From NCBI GenBank assembly GCA_028386065.3, contig JAKUCV010006821.1, forward strand, positions 82,005-146,004: DNA of 64,000 nucleotides, given 5' to 3'. Both the position numbers and the translations under genes were made by a program. Position 1 is the stretch's first letter. Every line of letters begins with the position of its first letter. Shown here in pieces: positions 11,098-22,142 of this stretch. The notes below the pieces were generated by a model. That model saw only the letters and a program-made list of their open reading frames with translations. It was not told the DNA's origin and made no database searches. The DNA comes from Turnera subulata. Taxonomy: Eukaryota; Streptophyta; Magnoliopsida; Malpighiales; Passifloraceae.

Positions 11098-12616
11098 TGT
11101 AAATTTCCGGACATGCAATTGACACTCAAAACCAAGCATAATACGCAACGGAATTTCCGGAAATAACACAGGAACACATGTGAAGCATATAAACCGAATA
11201 ACAATTTTCCGTACCTTATACGGTTAGGATCTTCCACCTAACTGAAGTGCCGGAATCAGCAAGAGCAAGACAAGGTATCCCGCCCCTCTACGGTATCCAC
11301 ACGAATTGTGATCAAGCCGGAATCGTCACACGATATCCAACTTCGAGCTCTCCCAAACTGGTGTGCTAGCAACAGATTTCCGGGAGGATCAGTTTGCGGT
11401 GTTTCTCTTCTTTCTCAAAGAAGGTGATGTGTGTTTGCTCTTTCAAGCTCTCAAGAACACTCTCAAGAACAAAAACTCAGTGAATGGCATGAAGGAGAGG
11501 AAGTAATCAGATCACTCCAACCCACACATCAAAAGCTAATGGAGATAGTGGAGGTCATGGCCAACACATTGGCCCATTACCCACCACTATTATGTCTATA
11601 CATAATAATGTCTCCACTAAACCTTATCAACATACACAGCACCTAAAGTGGCTTAATAATGCTGACAATCAGTGAACCAACCAGCCCAAAACGACCCTGG
11701 TCCAACCACGGTCCAACCGCGGTCCAACCACAAACCGGTCCAACCATGGTTCAACCACCTGCTCTAATCAACGATTCTATGTGTGTGACCCTGTAGGCAC
11801 TTGTAACGTCCGGCAATAATTGTAAAATCTCATTTTACAATTATAAGCAAAGAGCGGCGTCTAGCAACACATCATTGCTACCCGAACGACAAGATCAGTA
11901 CTGATTCAAAATGCCTCGCAAACATGTCATCGTCCCTTCATCCCATTGTCAAGATTAAACCGAGACATGGAATATGTCAATCTCATATATGTTTAGTCTC
12001 GGTTTCTTGATCCCCGAGTTAATTGTGTAAAACGGATACCAATGATATCACCATATCATAATCCGAGCACGACCGTGCATTTACAGTTCAACTCTATCAA
12101 GAAACTGTCCGATAATATACCCGTTATATGGGTTGGACGAAACCCCTTTGGATCATACAAAACCCACTACACACTTATCATATACCCAATGATTACCCTT
12201 AAGTCCACCCAGTTACGAATGACTAGGAATAATATCAAAGTATATGACTCACATGTTGGGAACCTTGACGATCTCAGGTCTAAGGACAATACATATAAGA
12301 ATCGCTATCGACAAACATATAACGCTCCATGTAGCATTCTTATGTGGGTCGGTCCAGTCCACAAGTTCTCCAACTTGTACTCGTATGTAGAATTCATATC
12401 ACATATAAATTCAAAACATACGCTAGTCTTAACTTATTATTACAACCAATCCATAATAATAATCGACTAGGGACATTTAAGAATATATAAATATTCTAGG
12501 GTTATAAATATGTGCAAGCGTTTATCTCATAAACGATATTTATTGGAATAACCTTAATGTATATACACGACTATATACGATCATCCATTGATTGGCTTTT
12601 GGGCATATTACTAACA
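11098..12616 (-). repeat. 5' LTR of C2
   Basis: It runs TGTTAGTAATATGCCC (from 12616) to AATTTACA (11098) on the minus strand. It is homologous to the C1 LTRs but visibly diverged, most of all in its final ~300 bases, so C2 represents a different subfamily or an older copy. Confidence 0.88.
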
Positions 12617-12906
12617 ACATTTATCTTCAACCCAAGAATAAATATAATTGAGTTTAATAAATAAACAAGCACAAATTTAATGAGATAAAATACAATTTAG
12701 CAATTTAGTCCTTAACATATCCTATGATTAAATCGTCTCATTAATCCTAGGCATATAAAAGTCGTAATTACTATAACGTATAAATTCTACTAAAATTAAA
12801 CCCCTTCCATGCTTCAACCCAAGATTAACTCTTCAATCTTATGATTCAAATATGTCTTAAGTCTAATCTCAATATAATTTTCATGGGTCAAATTTGGGTG
12901 TTCACA

Positions 12907-12989
12907 GATGCCCCTCGTTGATGAGTCCTTAGAGGCTAAGGACAAAACAACGTAAGAAAGAAGCAACCAAATTTGAATGACAGATGCAA
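12907..12989 (-). promoter_or_regulatory. Polypurine tract and 3' end of G1
   Basis: On the minus strand CGAGGGGCATC abuts the LTR start TGTGAACACCC. It matches the G0 PPT exactly. The adjoining ~70 bases also match G0 450-505 in reverse complement. Confidence 0.75.
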
Positions 12990-14640
12990 GTGGTGTGTGC
13001 CACGAATTTTGAGCAGCTATTTTGAAAATCTGGGGCAGCTATGCCACCAAGACACAATCCAAACCACTCAAAATGATGGGGCAACCATACCCCTAATTGC
13101 GCAATCATCTCAAAATTTTGGGCAGCTATGCCCTGAAGAGGTGATCAATTTTAGAAACTTGGATAACTATGTCCTCAGTTTGCAATAAACTTAAGAAAAC
13201 TGGGCAGCTATGCCCCTGGTGTAACTATTTTTGGAAACTCGGGCAGCTATGACCTCTATGTAGTCAACTTTAAAAATTTGGGCAGTTGTGCCCCTGACAT
13301 AATTGGTTTCACAAATTCGGGCAGCTATGCCCTTGGTTTGAAATCATCTTGAAGAAATCGGGCAGCTATGCCCTTGATGCAATTAACAATTCAGGCTGCT
13401 TTGCCCTAAACATGAACAAATCAGGCAGCTGTGCCCTCCATGCAATCAAATTCAAAAACATGAGCAGCTATGCCCTTCCTGCAACCAAGTTAAGAACTCG
13501 GGCAGGTATGCCCATTAATTAAATTTTGAAAACTGGGGTAGTTATACCCTTCAAATTTAAAAATTTGGGCGGCTATGCCTTTTATGCGATCAAAGTAAAA
13601 ACTCAGGCAGCTATGCCCTTCATGCAATTAAACTTGAAAACACGGGCAGCTATGCCCTTCATGCAACCAAGTTAAAAACTCGGGCAGCTATGCCCTTTAA
13701 TTAAATTTCGAAAACTTGGGCAGCTATGCCCTTCAAATTCAAAAATTTCGGAAGCTATGCCCTTTGAAATCGACTTCAAAAAAACTCGAGCAGCTATGCC
13801 CTCTATATGTTTAAACGTTTGGACAGCTATGCCCTTCATATGCTCTACTTCAAAAATATCCGGGCAGCTGTTCCCGTCTCAACAGTTTGGGCAGCTATGC
13901 CCAAGGTGTAATCAACTTTGAAACTATAGGCAGCTATGCCCTCCTCAACTTCAATAATTAGGGCAGTTACGCCCCTCATGTTCAAATAAGTCCGGGCAGC
14001 TAGGCCCTTGATGTACTTAAATCAAGAGTCGGGAAAGCAATGTCCTTCTCAATGACACAGGCAACTATGCCCAGGCAGTTATGCCCTTCATGCAAGCAAA
14101 TCAAAAACTTGGGCAGTTATGCCCCTTGTGCTTAAAAACTCGGGCAGCTATGCCCCTATGTCTCAAAAGAAATCCGGGCTGGTATGCCCATCATCCAATC
14201 ATGAACTTGGGCAGCTATGTCCTTGATTTAAAATCGACTCAAAAGGTTCGGGCAGCTATGCCCCTCAGATGTATAAAACCTCGGGTAGCTATGCCCCTGA
14301 TAAACTTAAATAAAAAACCGGGCGGCTATGCGCATGGCATAATCAATTCCAAATATGCGGGCAGCTATGCCTTCTTTCAACATTAGAAAATTAGGGCAGC
14401 TATGCCCCTCATGTTCAAAAATCAAGGCTGCTATGCCTTTTATTCAACTTTCAAAATTAGGCATCTATGCCCCTTATTCAAGTTCGAAAAAACTAGGGCA
14501 ACTACGCCCTTTGTGCACTTATTCCAAAAAACATAGGCAGCTATGCCCTTAGGATCAGACATCAACTCTAATGAGGTAGCATGCCCTGAAAATCACACAA
14601 TTCAAACCATAGGGTAGCATGCCCCTGGCATCATTTCACA
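12990..14640 (-). repeat. GGGCAGCTATGCCC minisatellite in G1
   Basis: More than 30 degenerate units of roughly 40-55 bases each carry GGGCAGCTATGCCC or a variant on the plus strand, separated by AT-rich linkers. The arms GGGCA and TGCCC are retained better than the linkers. It is the reverse-complement relative of the array at 1-430. After 14640 the pattern fades into longer units with GGCCTTA and AATGCCC (to about 14800). Confidence 0.93.
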
Positions 14641-15050
14641 AAAAAAAGTTTAGGCCTTACGACTCGTTCTACCAAGAATGCCCAAACTCATTAACACAAG
14701 TTGGGCCTTACATCTTCTTGAATGCCCAAGACAACACACATCAACTATATAAAAAAAAACCAGGCCTTATATATTCTCAAGAATGCCCCTAACAACAACA
14801 TATGTATTTTGGGCCTGGTAGGGCCCACATGCAAAATATCATAAATCCAAGCGATGTATATATGAGTGCCTCTTGGTTTTCAAGGAAGGGTTTTGCTCTC
14901 TCTCTCTCTTTTCTTTTCTTCATTTTCAAAATTGGATTTGGGTATCTCTTTCCTTTTTTTAGGCTTTACCGAGTCTAAAACTCCATAAGACAAACCTTGG
15001 GGTACCCAGGGACCTCCTTCGAAGCTCGTTCGAATAATTCTAAGGCAAAG

Positions 15051-15152
15051 ATGAGTGAAGATTCTCGTGAGAGAGTACACCAGCCAAGGAAAGGCATCCT
15101 TCAAATGTGCAAACATGATCTCAAGCCATGGGGTAGATAATGTCATTCTACT
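15051..15152 (+). pseudogene. Remnant of an antisense PMD-like ORF in G1
   Basis: An ATG at 15051 opens a short frame (start MSEDSRE) whose DNA aligns with the start of the antisense ORF of G2 at 33102. Shared features are the preceding CTAAGGCAAAGAT and a later HDLKP/CDLKP match. A stop follows at once and the rest of the ORF is gone or unrecognisable. It shows that G1 descends from an element with the antisense gene, and that the original start was ATG, which in G2 is ATA. Confidence 0.6.
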
Positions 15153-16275
15153 TGTGCCTTGTAGAGGTGGACAAAACCACAATTCATGCTGCTATCAAGC
15201 CCTCAGATAATGATCACAATGTGCTTTGTCCTTGTTCACTCTTCTGTTTTTCACACTTCTAAAATGTACCGGGACCCCTCTCTATGCATGCCAAAAAGTA
15301 TTCAATGATTTCATTCACACTAAGGTTACTGCAAACATTTTTGTAACAGATCAATTATTGGTTAAATGGTTGGACCATTGGTAGAACAGGTGTTAAAGCT
15401 TAGTTTATCAAGAAAGTTCGACTTGGAAGGGTATTTTTGTTTTGACCGCACCTTTATTTTAGGTTGCCTATGAATTCCTAAACATAGCACTCTCTTTGAT
15501 TTTTTTTTTAATAGGAATACCTCTGCTTAAAAGACCTTGCTTTAATTGAAATTCGGGGTCCCCATTCGTATGTGAACTTTGTGAAAAAGGGGGATGTATG
15601 AGCTTGTCGATTTCATGGATTGGTGATCTAGAGGGTGTTCCTATTTTTTTCCCTGTTTTTTTTTTGGTGCTATGTTTAAGAAATCAGGTCCCCGTAGTTC
15701 GGGTAAAGACGGGCCAGATGTCTCACCTTTCACAATTTTTCCCATTGATCAAAATCAGACTATTTTAGAAAAGCTTCTCCCCCCAAGTTTTTAGTGAAGG
15801 TTGTGTTTGAAGGTTGGTGTCTAGTTCAGGGTTTTTAGGTGCGGCTGTTACACATTAGCCAAAGGTTTGTGCTTCAAGCACTACTCTTTTTCTAAAACAG
15901 GGGGCATCTTTCTTATGGCCTCGGCCAGGATCCTAGAATCTAGTGTGGAGCCCCGCTGATAAGTTGGGTTTCAATGGCTTAACTTTGAATCGATCCATTT
16001 AGAAGTTCGGCAAGCCAAACATGAAATGTTTGCAAAATCCATTCACCTTAGCATATACTACGTCACTTTCTAAATCATGAATTGCAATCATCGAGATAGG
16101 AGAGAAGAGGCACATTTTATTGATTAAATGAATACGTGACACAAAAGCAAAGTCATAAAAAATGATGAACAGAACTTTCACTTCTTTCAAACATAGCAAA
16201 CACTATCGCTTATCAGCCCTCTCACATCTCTACATCTTTTGGGGGCAATACTATCTCATTTTGTTTTACCAGATC
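15153..16275. other. Non-coding spacer of G1
   Basis: Only short shadow frames and T-rich stretches are visible. No pol domain could be recognised in any frame. It may hold decayed remains of the antisense ORF and of the region between gag and the 3' end, collapsed by deletion. Confidence 0.6.
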
Positions 16276-17397
16276 TTAGATCTCATGACGGAGTCTAAAA
16301 CAATCGTCCGTGGCATGCCCGGCCGCTTGGTGAAATTCACAAAACTTATTCCGGTCCTCTCTAATCGAAAACCCAGGTTTCGGCTCCAAAGGCTGCAACA
16401 GGTTTACCTCCATGCATTTCTTGAACATCTTTCCCAAAGACATAGGAAGAGGGGCGAATTCCCTAAATCTTGACCCAACTTGCACCGGTGCCTGGGTAGT
16501 CATGTGATTTATTTCAACGGACTTGTTTCCTTGTGCTGAGCTGAAGTTCCGCCTGGGGGTAGTAGTGTCCACTGCTACTTTGATCTTACCGAAAGCAATT
16601 GCATCCTTCAAATGTGTCCCTGCCCCAATGAGGGCTTTGAAATCATCGTAATAATTGCCAACCATACGATCATAATACATTGGTTGAAGGTTCTTGATCA
16701 CCATTTGCACTTGCTCCTCTTGTGGGGGTCGATTCACCATTAAAGACGCCTTGTTACACCACTTTGTGATAAAGGCTGAGAACGTCTCTTGGGCTTCTTG
16801 CTTAGTCGTCTCGAGATCCCTCTTGGTCACATCCACTTCAGTGTTGTAGCTGTATTGGTTGAAGAACTCTTTGTAGATGTCGTCCCACTTGCTCACCTTG
16901 CTCTCATCCAAATTCATGAACCACTTTAGGGCTGCTCCTGATAAAGTCCTTTAAAACAACTGGGCCATCAACTAAGGCCCAATCCCCATAGGTTGCAACA
17001 TCCTGACATAGATCTTCAGAAGAATTCTTGGGCATCCCGTTCCATTGAATTTCTCGATGTCCGGCATCTTGAACTTTTCAGGAAGGCGGGCTTCCGGGAA
17101 CAAAGATAGACGTTCCAAGTTTCAATCATCCTCTTTACTCTTCATGGCTTTCAGCAATTCTTCCACTCTTCTAAGCCTCTCCCTATCTCCTTTGGATTCT
17201 TCTGTCACCGAGTCATCATCCTGGACGACCACCATATTATTTTCAGTGCCTGGTTTTGAGCCTTGTCCCCCATCACTCCCAAGGGACACCATCTTCCCTT
17301 TCTTCAAGGCCAATAGTGCATCTCTGACATTTGGATTTTTCAGCAGATCCAGGGATTCCTCAGCCACATTGGTCTTAGCAACGTTGTCCTCACTCAT
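16276..17397 (-). pseudogene. G1 gag
   Basis: ATG at 17397 (MSEDNVAKTN). One frame runs for 374 codons and is broken only by premature stops: TGA at 17124, TAG and TAA between 16917 and 17000, and TAA at 16276. The order is a charged N-terminal part, then KFKMPDIEKFNG, then a retrotransposon gag core (WDDIYKEFFNQYSYNTEVD, QEAQETFSAFITKW), then a CCHC-like knuckle CEFHQAAGHATDDC. Comparison with G2 and the local context suggests each stop arose from a Trp or Gln codon by G-to-A or C-to-T change. The normal product forms the capsid. No protease frame follows. Confidence 0.88.
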
Positions 17398-17900
17398 CTT
17401 GCCCTAGTATTTGGATCACAGGTGTCAGGGTCCGTGGTACCCCAGAGGCTTCTTGACTCACACGTTTTTTCGTTGGTTTTCTTTTTAGGTATGTAGAAAT
17501 GAAAGAGGGCACTCTATTTACACTGACTTGAATTCACAACAATAATCACCCAAATACACGTACCACTTATTGATTCACATTGCATGAGATGCTCAGGGTA
17601 TGCAGCTGGTTGGGGGTGAAAAGACTGCCGCTAAGGAATAGTTTGGCCTACTCACACGAGATAAAGGATATCGCGTGAGGTCGGGGGCCCATTAATCCCT
17701 ATCATCGCTTGAGCAGCGAGAAACCGGTTCACACAAGCCACTATCGCTTAAGGAAAGCATTGTAGCGGACTTGGATCCCCTGGCCCTCTTACGGTAAGGG
17801 CTTCACATTATTTATCATGAATGCAAGGCACTTATGATGACACATAAAAAGGCATACAAAAATTCAATGATTGCACAAGGTTTCTTGCACCCTCTATATC
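17398..17900 (-). other. G1 5' untranslated region
   Basis: It lies between PBS and gag and is homologous to 38885-39380 of G2, sharing AAGACTGCCGCTAAGGAATA and the TGTAGCGGACTTGGATCC stretch. No ORF is seen. Confidence 0.7.
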
Positions 17901-17916
17901 CCCAGTGGAGTCGCCA
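17901..17916 (-). promoter_or_regulatory. Primer binding site of G1
   Basis: TGGCGACTCCACTGGG on the minus strand lies two bases inside the 5' LTR end. This kind of site is typical of Tat/Ogre-type gypsy elements. G2 has the same site with two changes. Confidence 0.75.
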
Positions 17917-17918
17917 AC

Positions 17919-19467
17919 TACGAATACCTGACCCAAAATCACTTGGGCCTATTCATCTTTCCGTTACACCTTCTTCATAACCAATATCCAACATCGTTGG
18001 AGTTGCCACCCAAATTTTATTAAGGGACAAAAATTTGGAAAAAACCCTTCAAATGACTCCATTTAGGCAACTGGATAAAGAACCAAAGATGCTAGACCTA
18101 GGGATTCATCATGGATGGGAAGGTCTTAGGCACCCATCCATGTTGGGGCGAAACTTTGTGCAATTATAGGATTTTGTATGCCTTGTGCAAGTGTGCAAGT
18201 GTGAGAACCAAAACATATAATAACTGAATATTAAAAAGAAAGGGGAGAAGAAGAAGATTGGGCTTGTGTTTCCACCACTAGAAACCACCTACATACCCCG
18301 GCGATCGGGTTCAAAGCCCACGTAGTTCTTGACATGGCATCACAACAATCACATCATCATCAACATCAACATCTCAACAATAATTGGTCAGACAAAAAGG
18401 GTTTAGGATTACCTCTTGTAGCCCTCCTCTAGCTCCATGGTTTGGGTTGTTCCTCCCACATAATTTCCTTCCACTCCTCAACTTAATCTTGGAATCTTCT
18501 TGATTTTACCCTTTGCTTCCTTCAGTGAATGATGCTACCCACGAAATTCTGTCAGAGTTTTGCCTATGGAACTATTTCATAAGCTTGGAGAGATAGAGTT
18601 TCTCCAAGCTTCAAAGCTTTATCAAGAGTGTTTGTGTAATCCAATGCCTGTCCTTTAAAATGTGAGAGGAGGGTCCTATTTATAGTGTTTTGGGCAGCCT
18701 AGGGGCATGGACCAACATAATGATCAAGGTAATGGCAAAAAATCTGGGCCAAAACCGAGTAGAATCAAAATACGGTCGAAAATTAGGGAGAAAATGTGTT
18801 TCTGGGTGTGCATGACCGCCATGGCCGGCGGTCATCCTGAAATGACCGCCCGCGCCTACGCGTTTCACCGGTTCTTTCCTTTTTTGCTCGGTTCTCTCCT
18901 AATTCCTCCCTGATTTATCCTACCGCGTAATTAACCCCTAGACTGCCCAGAATCCTCTGCTTTCTTGATTACTACTCCTCTCAATCATCTCCTAATTGAC
19001 TAATTACACATTGATTCCTCATTTTAAGCCAAAATCATACCAAAAACATTCTTGCTATCAAGGAATGATTTAACTCTGATTTTCCACGAAAATCATAGCT
19101 AAATTTGTCTGCAAGCATGGTCTTGATGGGTTGTGCAACTCTGAAGAAAAATTCACACCTTATTAAATTGGATCCTTATATTTGTCTTCAACCCAAGAAT
19201 AGATATAATTGGGTTTAATTAATAAACAAGCCCAAATTTAATGAGATAAAATACATTTTAGCAATTTAGTCCTTAACATATCCTATGATTAAATCGTCTC
19301 ATTAATCCTAGGCATATAAAAGTCTTAATTACTATAACGTATAAATTCTACTAAAATTAAACCCCATCCATGCTTCTACCCAAGACTAACTCATCAATCT
19401 TATGATTCAAACATGTCTGGAGTCTATTCTCAGTATAATTTTTATGGGTCAAATTTGGGCGTTCACA
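17919..19467 (-). repeat. 5' LTR of G1
   Basis: It is 1,549 bases and aligns with the G2 LTRs. The terminal TGTGAATACCC (plus strand) has mutated to TACGAATACCT. The TATA box is at 18677-18684 (minus strand). The U3 palindrome ATGACCGCC-ATGGCC-GGCGGTCAT is perfect here, near 18810-18835, but the following block is shorter than in G2. Confidence 0.92.
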
Positions 19468-19481
19468 GTCGGGTATTCACA

Positions 19482-20362
19482 GTGGGTCAAATTTGGGTTG
19501 TTCACACGTACATTCTTTTGAATCTGTCCGAATTTGAAATAATTACTTTTCCGAGGAAGGGCTTGGCACTGTGAACCAATTGATGGGGACTCAATCCCGC
19601 AACACCAAGATGAAGAGCTCTTGGCTTTTACCCAGAGCATCTTCCTAAGAAAAGAAGGTTGAGCGAGAGCGAGTCTCTCTTGTCCCGTAAAGCAGCACTA
19701 AAGTTCACAAATCAAGTCCAATCTCAAACAAGGAGCTAAGTGGACGAATTTAGTTCAAGTGCAAATACTGAAGGCAAATTCTGTCGAGGTTGCTGGGTTT
19801 TAAGTGAGATCACTATGACTCCTCCAATTGCATCTGGGAATATGTTTGGAAGGAAGGTTCTTCGGGAAGTGGTTAATTCGTCTATTTTGGGAATCATCGA
19901 ATCGGTCCTCTCCACTCGAATCGAGCAAGTTCAAATGCATTTGGAAAATAATGATCACAAATTGCAGGCCATCGAATTTAAGCCACGGTCACAGGGTATT
20001 TGTCCCTGCCAACCGAGCCAGGGTGCGATTCTCACAAAGACCCCGGTTCAAAAGTAAGCCTAGAGATCAAGATTCTTTATGGAAAGTGGCATCACCAGGA
20101 TACTTCTGGCATCAGCATTCGAAGATTTGGCAAGGAAGAATAGGCCATAAAACCTCTACGGCGCTCAAAAGAGGAAAAATCAAATACGCACTACACTCTT
20201 TTGTCTTTTATCGGGTTTTTATCCCATTGGGTTTTTCCTCATAAGGTTTTTAACAAGGTAGTCAACTCTAAAGTGCGTCCTACTAGTAGAAAATAGTTAA
20301 AAAGCGAGAATAGATTGTCAAATAATCGAACTTGTAGCAAGTCCAACCATTTCAGGGCTACT
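19482..20362. other. Flank of G0 and C3: LTR scrap and probable copia 3' UTR remnant
   Basis: The first ~24 bases (GGGTCAAATTTGGGTTGTTC and neighbours) match the end of a minus-oriented G-family LTR. From 19506 no family is recognised. At about 20195-20260 the T-rich phrase with GGGTTTTTCC and AAGGTTTTTAACAAGG resembles a 3' UTR signature that I recall from plant copia elements. The short frames at 19740-20244 show no domain. The stretch ends at the C3 TSD CTACT (20358-20362) and would continue at 52483. Confidence 0.4.
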
Positions 20363-21419
20363 TGTTGGCACAAAAATGCTAAGAAGGTGAGGTTGAATTA
20401 GCGTTTCCTTCTTTTTGGCTTTTCTGAAGATTTGGTTCTTTCTATGAAGCCAAATGTGAAACTAATTGGAAAAGCAATATTGAAAATAGAAAACTAAAGA
20501 ATAGAGGCAATTTAGGGTGGTTTCCCAATATTGAGTACGTCCACTAGCTAAAGGTCCCCCCTTTAGGAATTCTAACTATCTACTAGATTTGGTTTTCACA
20601 GGTGAACCAAAAACCTACTATACACAAGTTTTTGCAGGCTTAACTTGTAAAACCTAACCCAAAGCTAAACCTAGATTTGTCTATCCAACAAGATTAACTC
20701 CTAATCCTGCTGATTACAATCTTTCAATAAGCAAAACTTCTAGAGTGTCTCACTCGAGAAGTTAAATAATTTGAGTATAAAGAATATCTCTAAAGATAAG
20801 CACTTTTTTCACAACTTAGAATCTCTTGAATGGCTAGGTTGAATTGTTGTGAGGCTTCAATCCTCTATTTATAGATTCTAAGGATGGGGAGGAGTGTTTC
20901 TCAACGGCTAGTAGGCTTATAGGTGGAACACGAGTTGACCTCTTGCTTCAATAAAGGAACTGTCTACGTAGATGAGATAGATCTGGATATTTATTGGGCA
21001 GAAATTATCTTTCTTTAAAAAAATTTCCAAAACTGGAAAGTGAAACCATTAAATCTTCTAGAGCTGAGAGAGGATGTGAGGACCACTTTTCTGATCTTTT
21101 TCTGACTCTTGGAGAGCAACTATAATGGTTAGTGGAGTTGCTTTAATGTTAGCTACTTTTTTGGACCACTGCTGCAACTTTTGCGACCACAGCGCTAACT
21201 GCCAAGAAAGCGACCCTTTTGGTCGATGCGTTGAAGCCAAATGTTCCTGGATTTGGTTTTTGCAAGAAACCAATTTTTTCTGCCAAAACTTAAGACATAC
21301 AATACTTACCAAAATATTTTTTAATCATCTAATACTATAATAGTCATTGCATAATTATCATAAATATGCTAAACAAGATTATTCTTAATTAAGCCCTTAA
21401 TCACATGTTCAGGCTAATA
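20363..21419 (-). repeat. 3' LTR of C3
   Basis: On the plus strand it runs TGTTGGCACAAAAATGC to CAGGCTAATA. It aligns with 51390-52477 (shared TATGAAGCCAAATGTGAAAC and CTATCTACTAGATTTGG), with many differences suggesting an old insertion. A minus-strand TATA-like TCTATTTATAG is at about 20858-20870. Confidence 0.88.
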
Positions 21420-21436
21420 ATCTCCCCATTTTTTAT
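21420..21436 (-). promoter_or_regulatory. Polypurine tract of C3
   Basis: On the minus strand TAAAAAATGGGGAGAT abuts the LTR start. C5 has the same arrangement with AAGGGGGAGAT at 54609. Confidence 0.75.
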
Positions 21437-22142
21437 GATGACAAACATGTTGTCATTTCTGCCATAAAAAGTGGTTGAAAAACAAGATAACCAATTAAAT
21501 AAGCTCCCCCTATTTCATAGGCATAATCGAGAAATATATAACGCGTTCATTTGGCTCATTTAAACAGCCAAATGCTCCCCCTGCGTTTGTGCATAGTATA
21601 CTTAAAGAAAAATTTACTAAAGGCTTTTTGCCAATAGCACCCACTACATATAAGCAGAGTATACTTTGTTCATTGGTATGATTTCATACCCAAAATTTCT
21701 CATGCGTATAACATTCAAGTAAAATAGTATTATCATTTGGCTTTTTCATAAAGCCAAATCCTTCCCGCATTATAAGAGCGATTATCATAGCAACCATATT
21801 TGGCTATTTCACTGAGCCAAATATTATTCCTTACATCAGAAAATAAACACAAGGTATACCGCAGTAGTAGATCATAAAGCATTCAACAATAACAAATATT
21901 ATCTCCCCCCTTATCATCAGCAAAAGAGCAAACACAAATAATATGTGAGGTAGATAATTTATATATCCAAAAGCATAAGAAACCAAATATCTAAAAACAA
22001 GCCAAATATTCAAGTTATACAAACCATAAGTAGGATAGTTATAGAGGTACTTAACTAAAATGCAGATGGGAATGCAATGCATGACCTAAGAGCATTCGAT
22101 ATATGGAGCATCAATCTTCAACAGAATCATCTTGAGTAAGAA
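21437..22142 (-). other. C3 3' untranslated region with three ATTTGGC hairpins
   Basis: No ORF of substance is seen. Three near-perfect inverted repeats stand out: 21548-21574 (9-bp arms), 21735-21759 (10-bp arms) and 21796-21824 (10-bp arms). All share ATTTGGCT and AGCCAAAT arms but have unrelated loops. Confidence 0.8.

Larger units (their letters stand above)
9308..12616 (-). mobile_element. Ty1/copia C2 fragment: 5' LTR, PBS and leader
   Basis: C2 belongs to the C1 family. Its intact 5' LTR start at 12616 joins the G1 LTR, while the other end is a deletion breakpoint at about 9305-9308, with CA shared by both sequences. Everything from gag onward, including the 3' LTR, is lost, so there is no TSD to test. 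The first retained bases (9308-9420) match C1 leader 4905-5030. Confidence 0.85.
8322..12906 (-). repeat. 3' LTR of G1, split by C2
   Basis: Two LTR pieces, 8322-9307 and 12617-12906, flank the C2 fragment. Compared with the G2 5' LTR, about 320 bases between the pieces are missing, so the C2 insertion was followed by a deletion that took flanking LTR and most of C2. The TATA box lies at 9080-9087 on the minus strand, and the U3 palindrome block (GACCGCC, GGTGGTC, GGCGGTC) at about 9215-9290. Confidence 0.88.
8322..19467 (-). mobile_element. Tat-like Ty3/gypsy element G1 (gag only), TSD GTCGG
   Basis: The LTRs are at 8322-12906 (3', split by C2) and 17919-19467 (5'), with an identical 5-bp TSD GTCGG at 8317-8321 and 19468-19472. 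Going 5' to 3' on the minus strand: PBS TGGCGACTCCACTGGG, gag, about 1.1 kb of non-coding sequence, a remnant of an antisense ORF, a long minisatellite, PPT and 3' LTR. No protease, RT, RNase H or integrase is present, so the element would depend on a relative such as G2. Without C2 it is about 7.8 kb. It integrated only 9-14 bp from the end of the G0 LTR. Confidence 0.93.
522..19481 (+). mobile_element. 3' LTR of Tat-like element G0, split by nested insertions
   Basis: The LTR runs TGTGAACATCC to GGGTATTCACA in three pieces: 522-1195, about 7748-8321 and 19473-19481, roughly 1.26 kb in all. It has the same plan as the minus-strand LTRs of G1 and G2 (U3 palindrome, TATA box, matching ends) but is clearly diverged from them. 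Breaks are a Cassandra-type LTR (TSD ACAGT at 1191-1195 and 7743-7747) and element G1 (TSD GTCGG at 8317-8321 and 19468-19472). Removing these rejoins the LTR cleanly. The right flank from 19482 looks like the last ~24 bases of another LTR of the family in opposite orientation, so G0 may itself have landed in a relative. Confidence 0.85.

Noticed and set aside
12990..14640. CRISPR-like array
   Set aside because: The units are degenerate, the spacers are not unique and of irregular length, there are no cas genes, and the array lies inside a plant retrotransposon.
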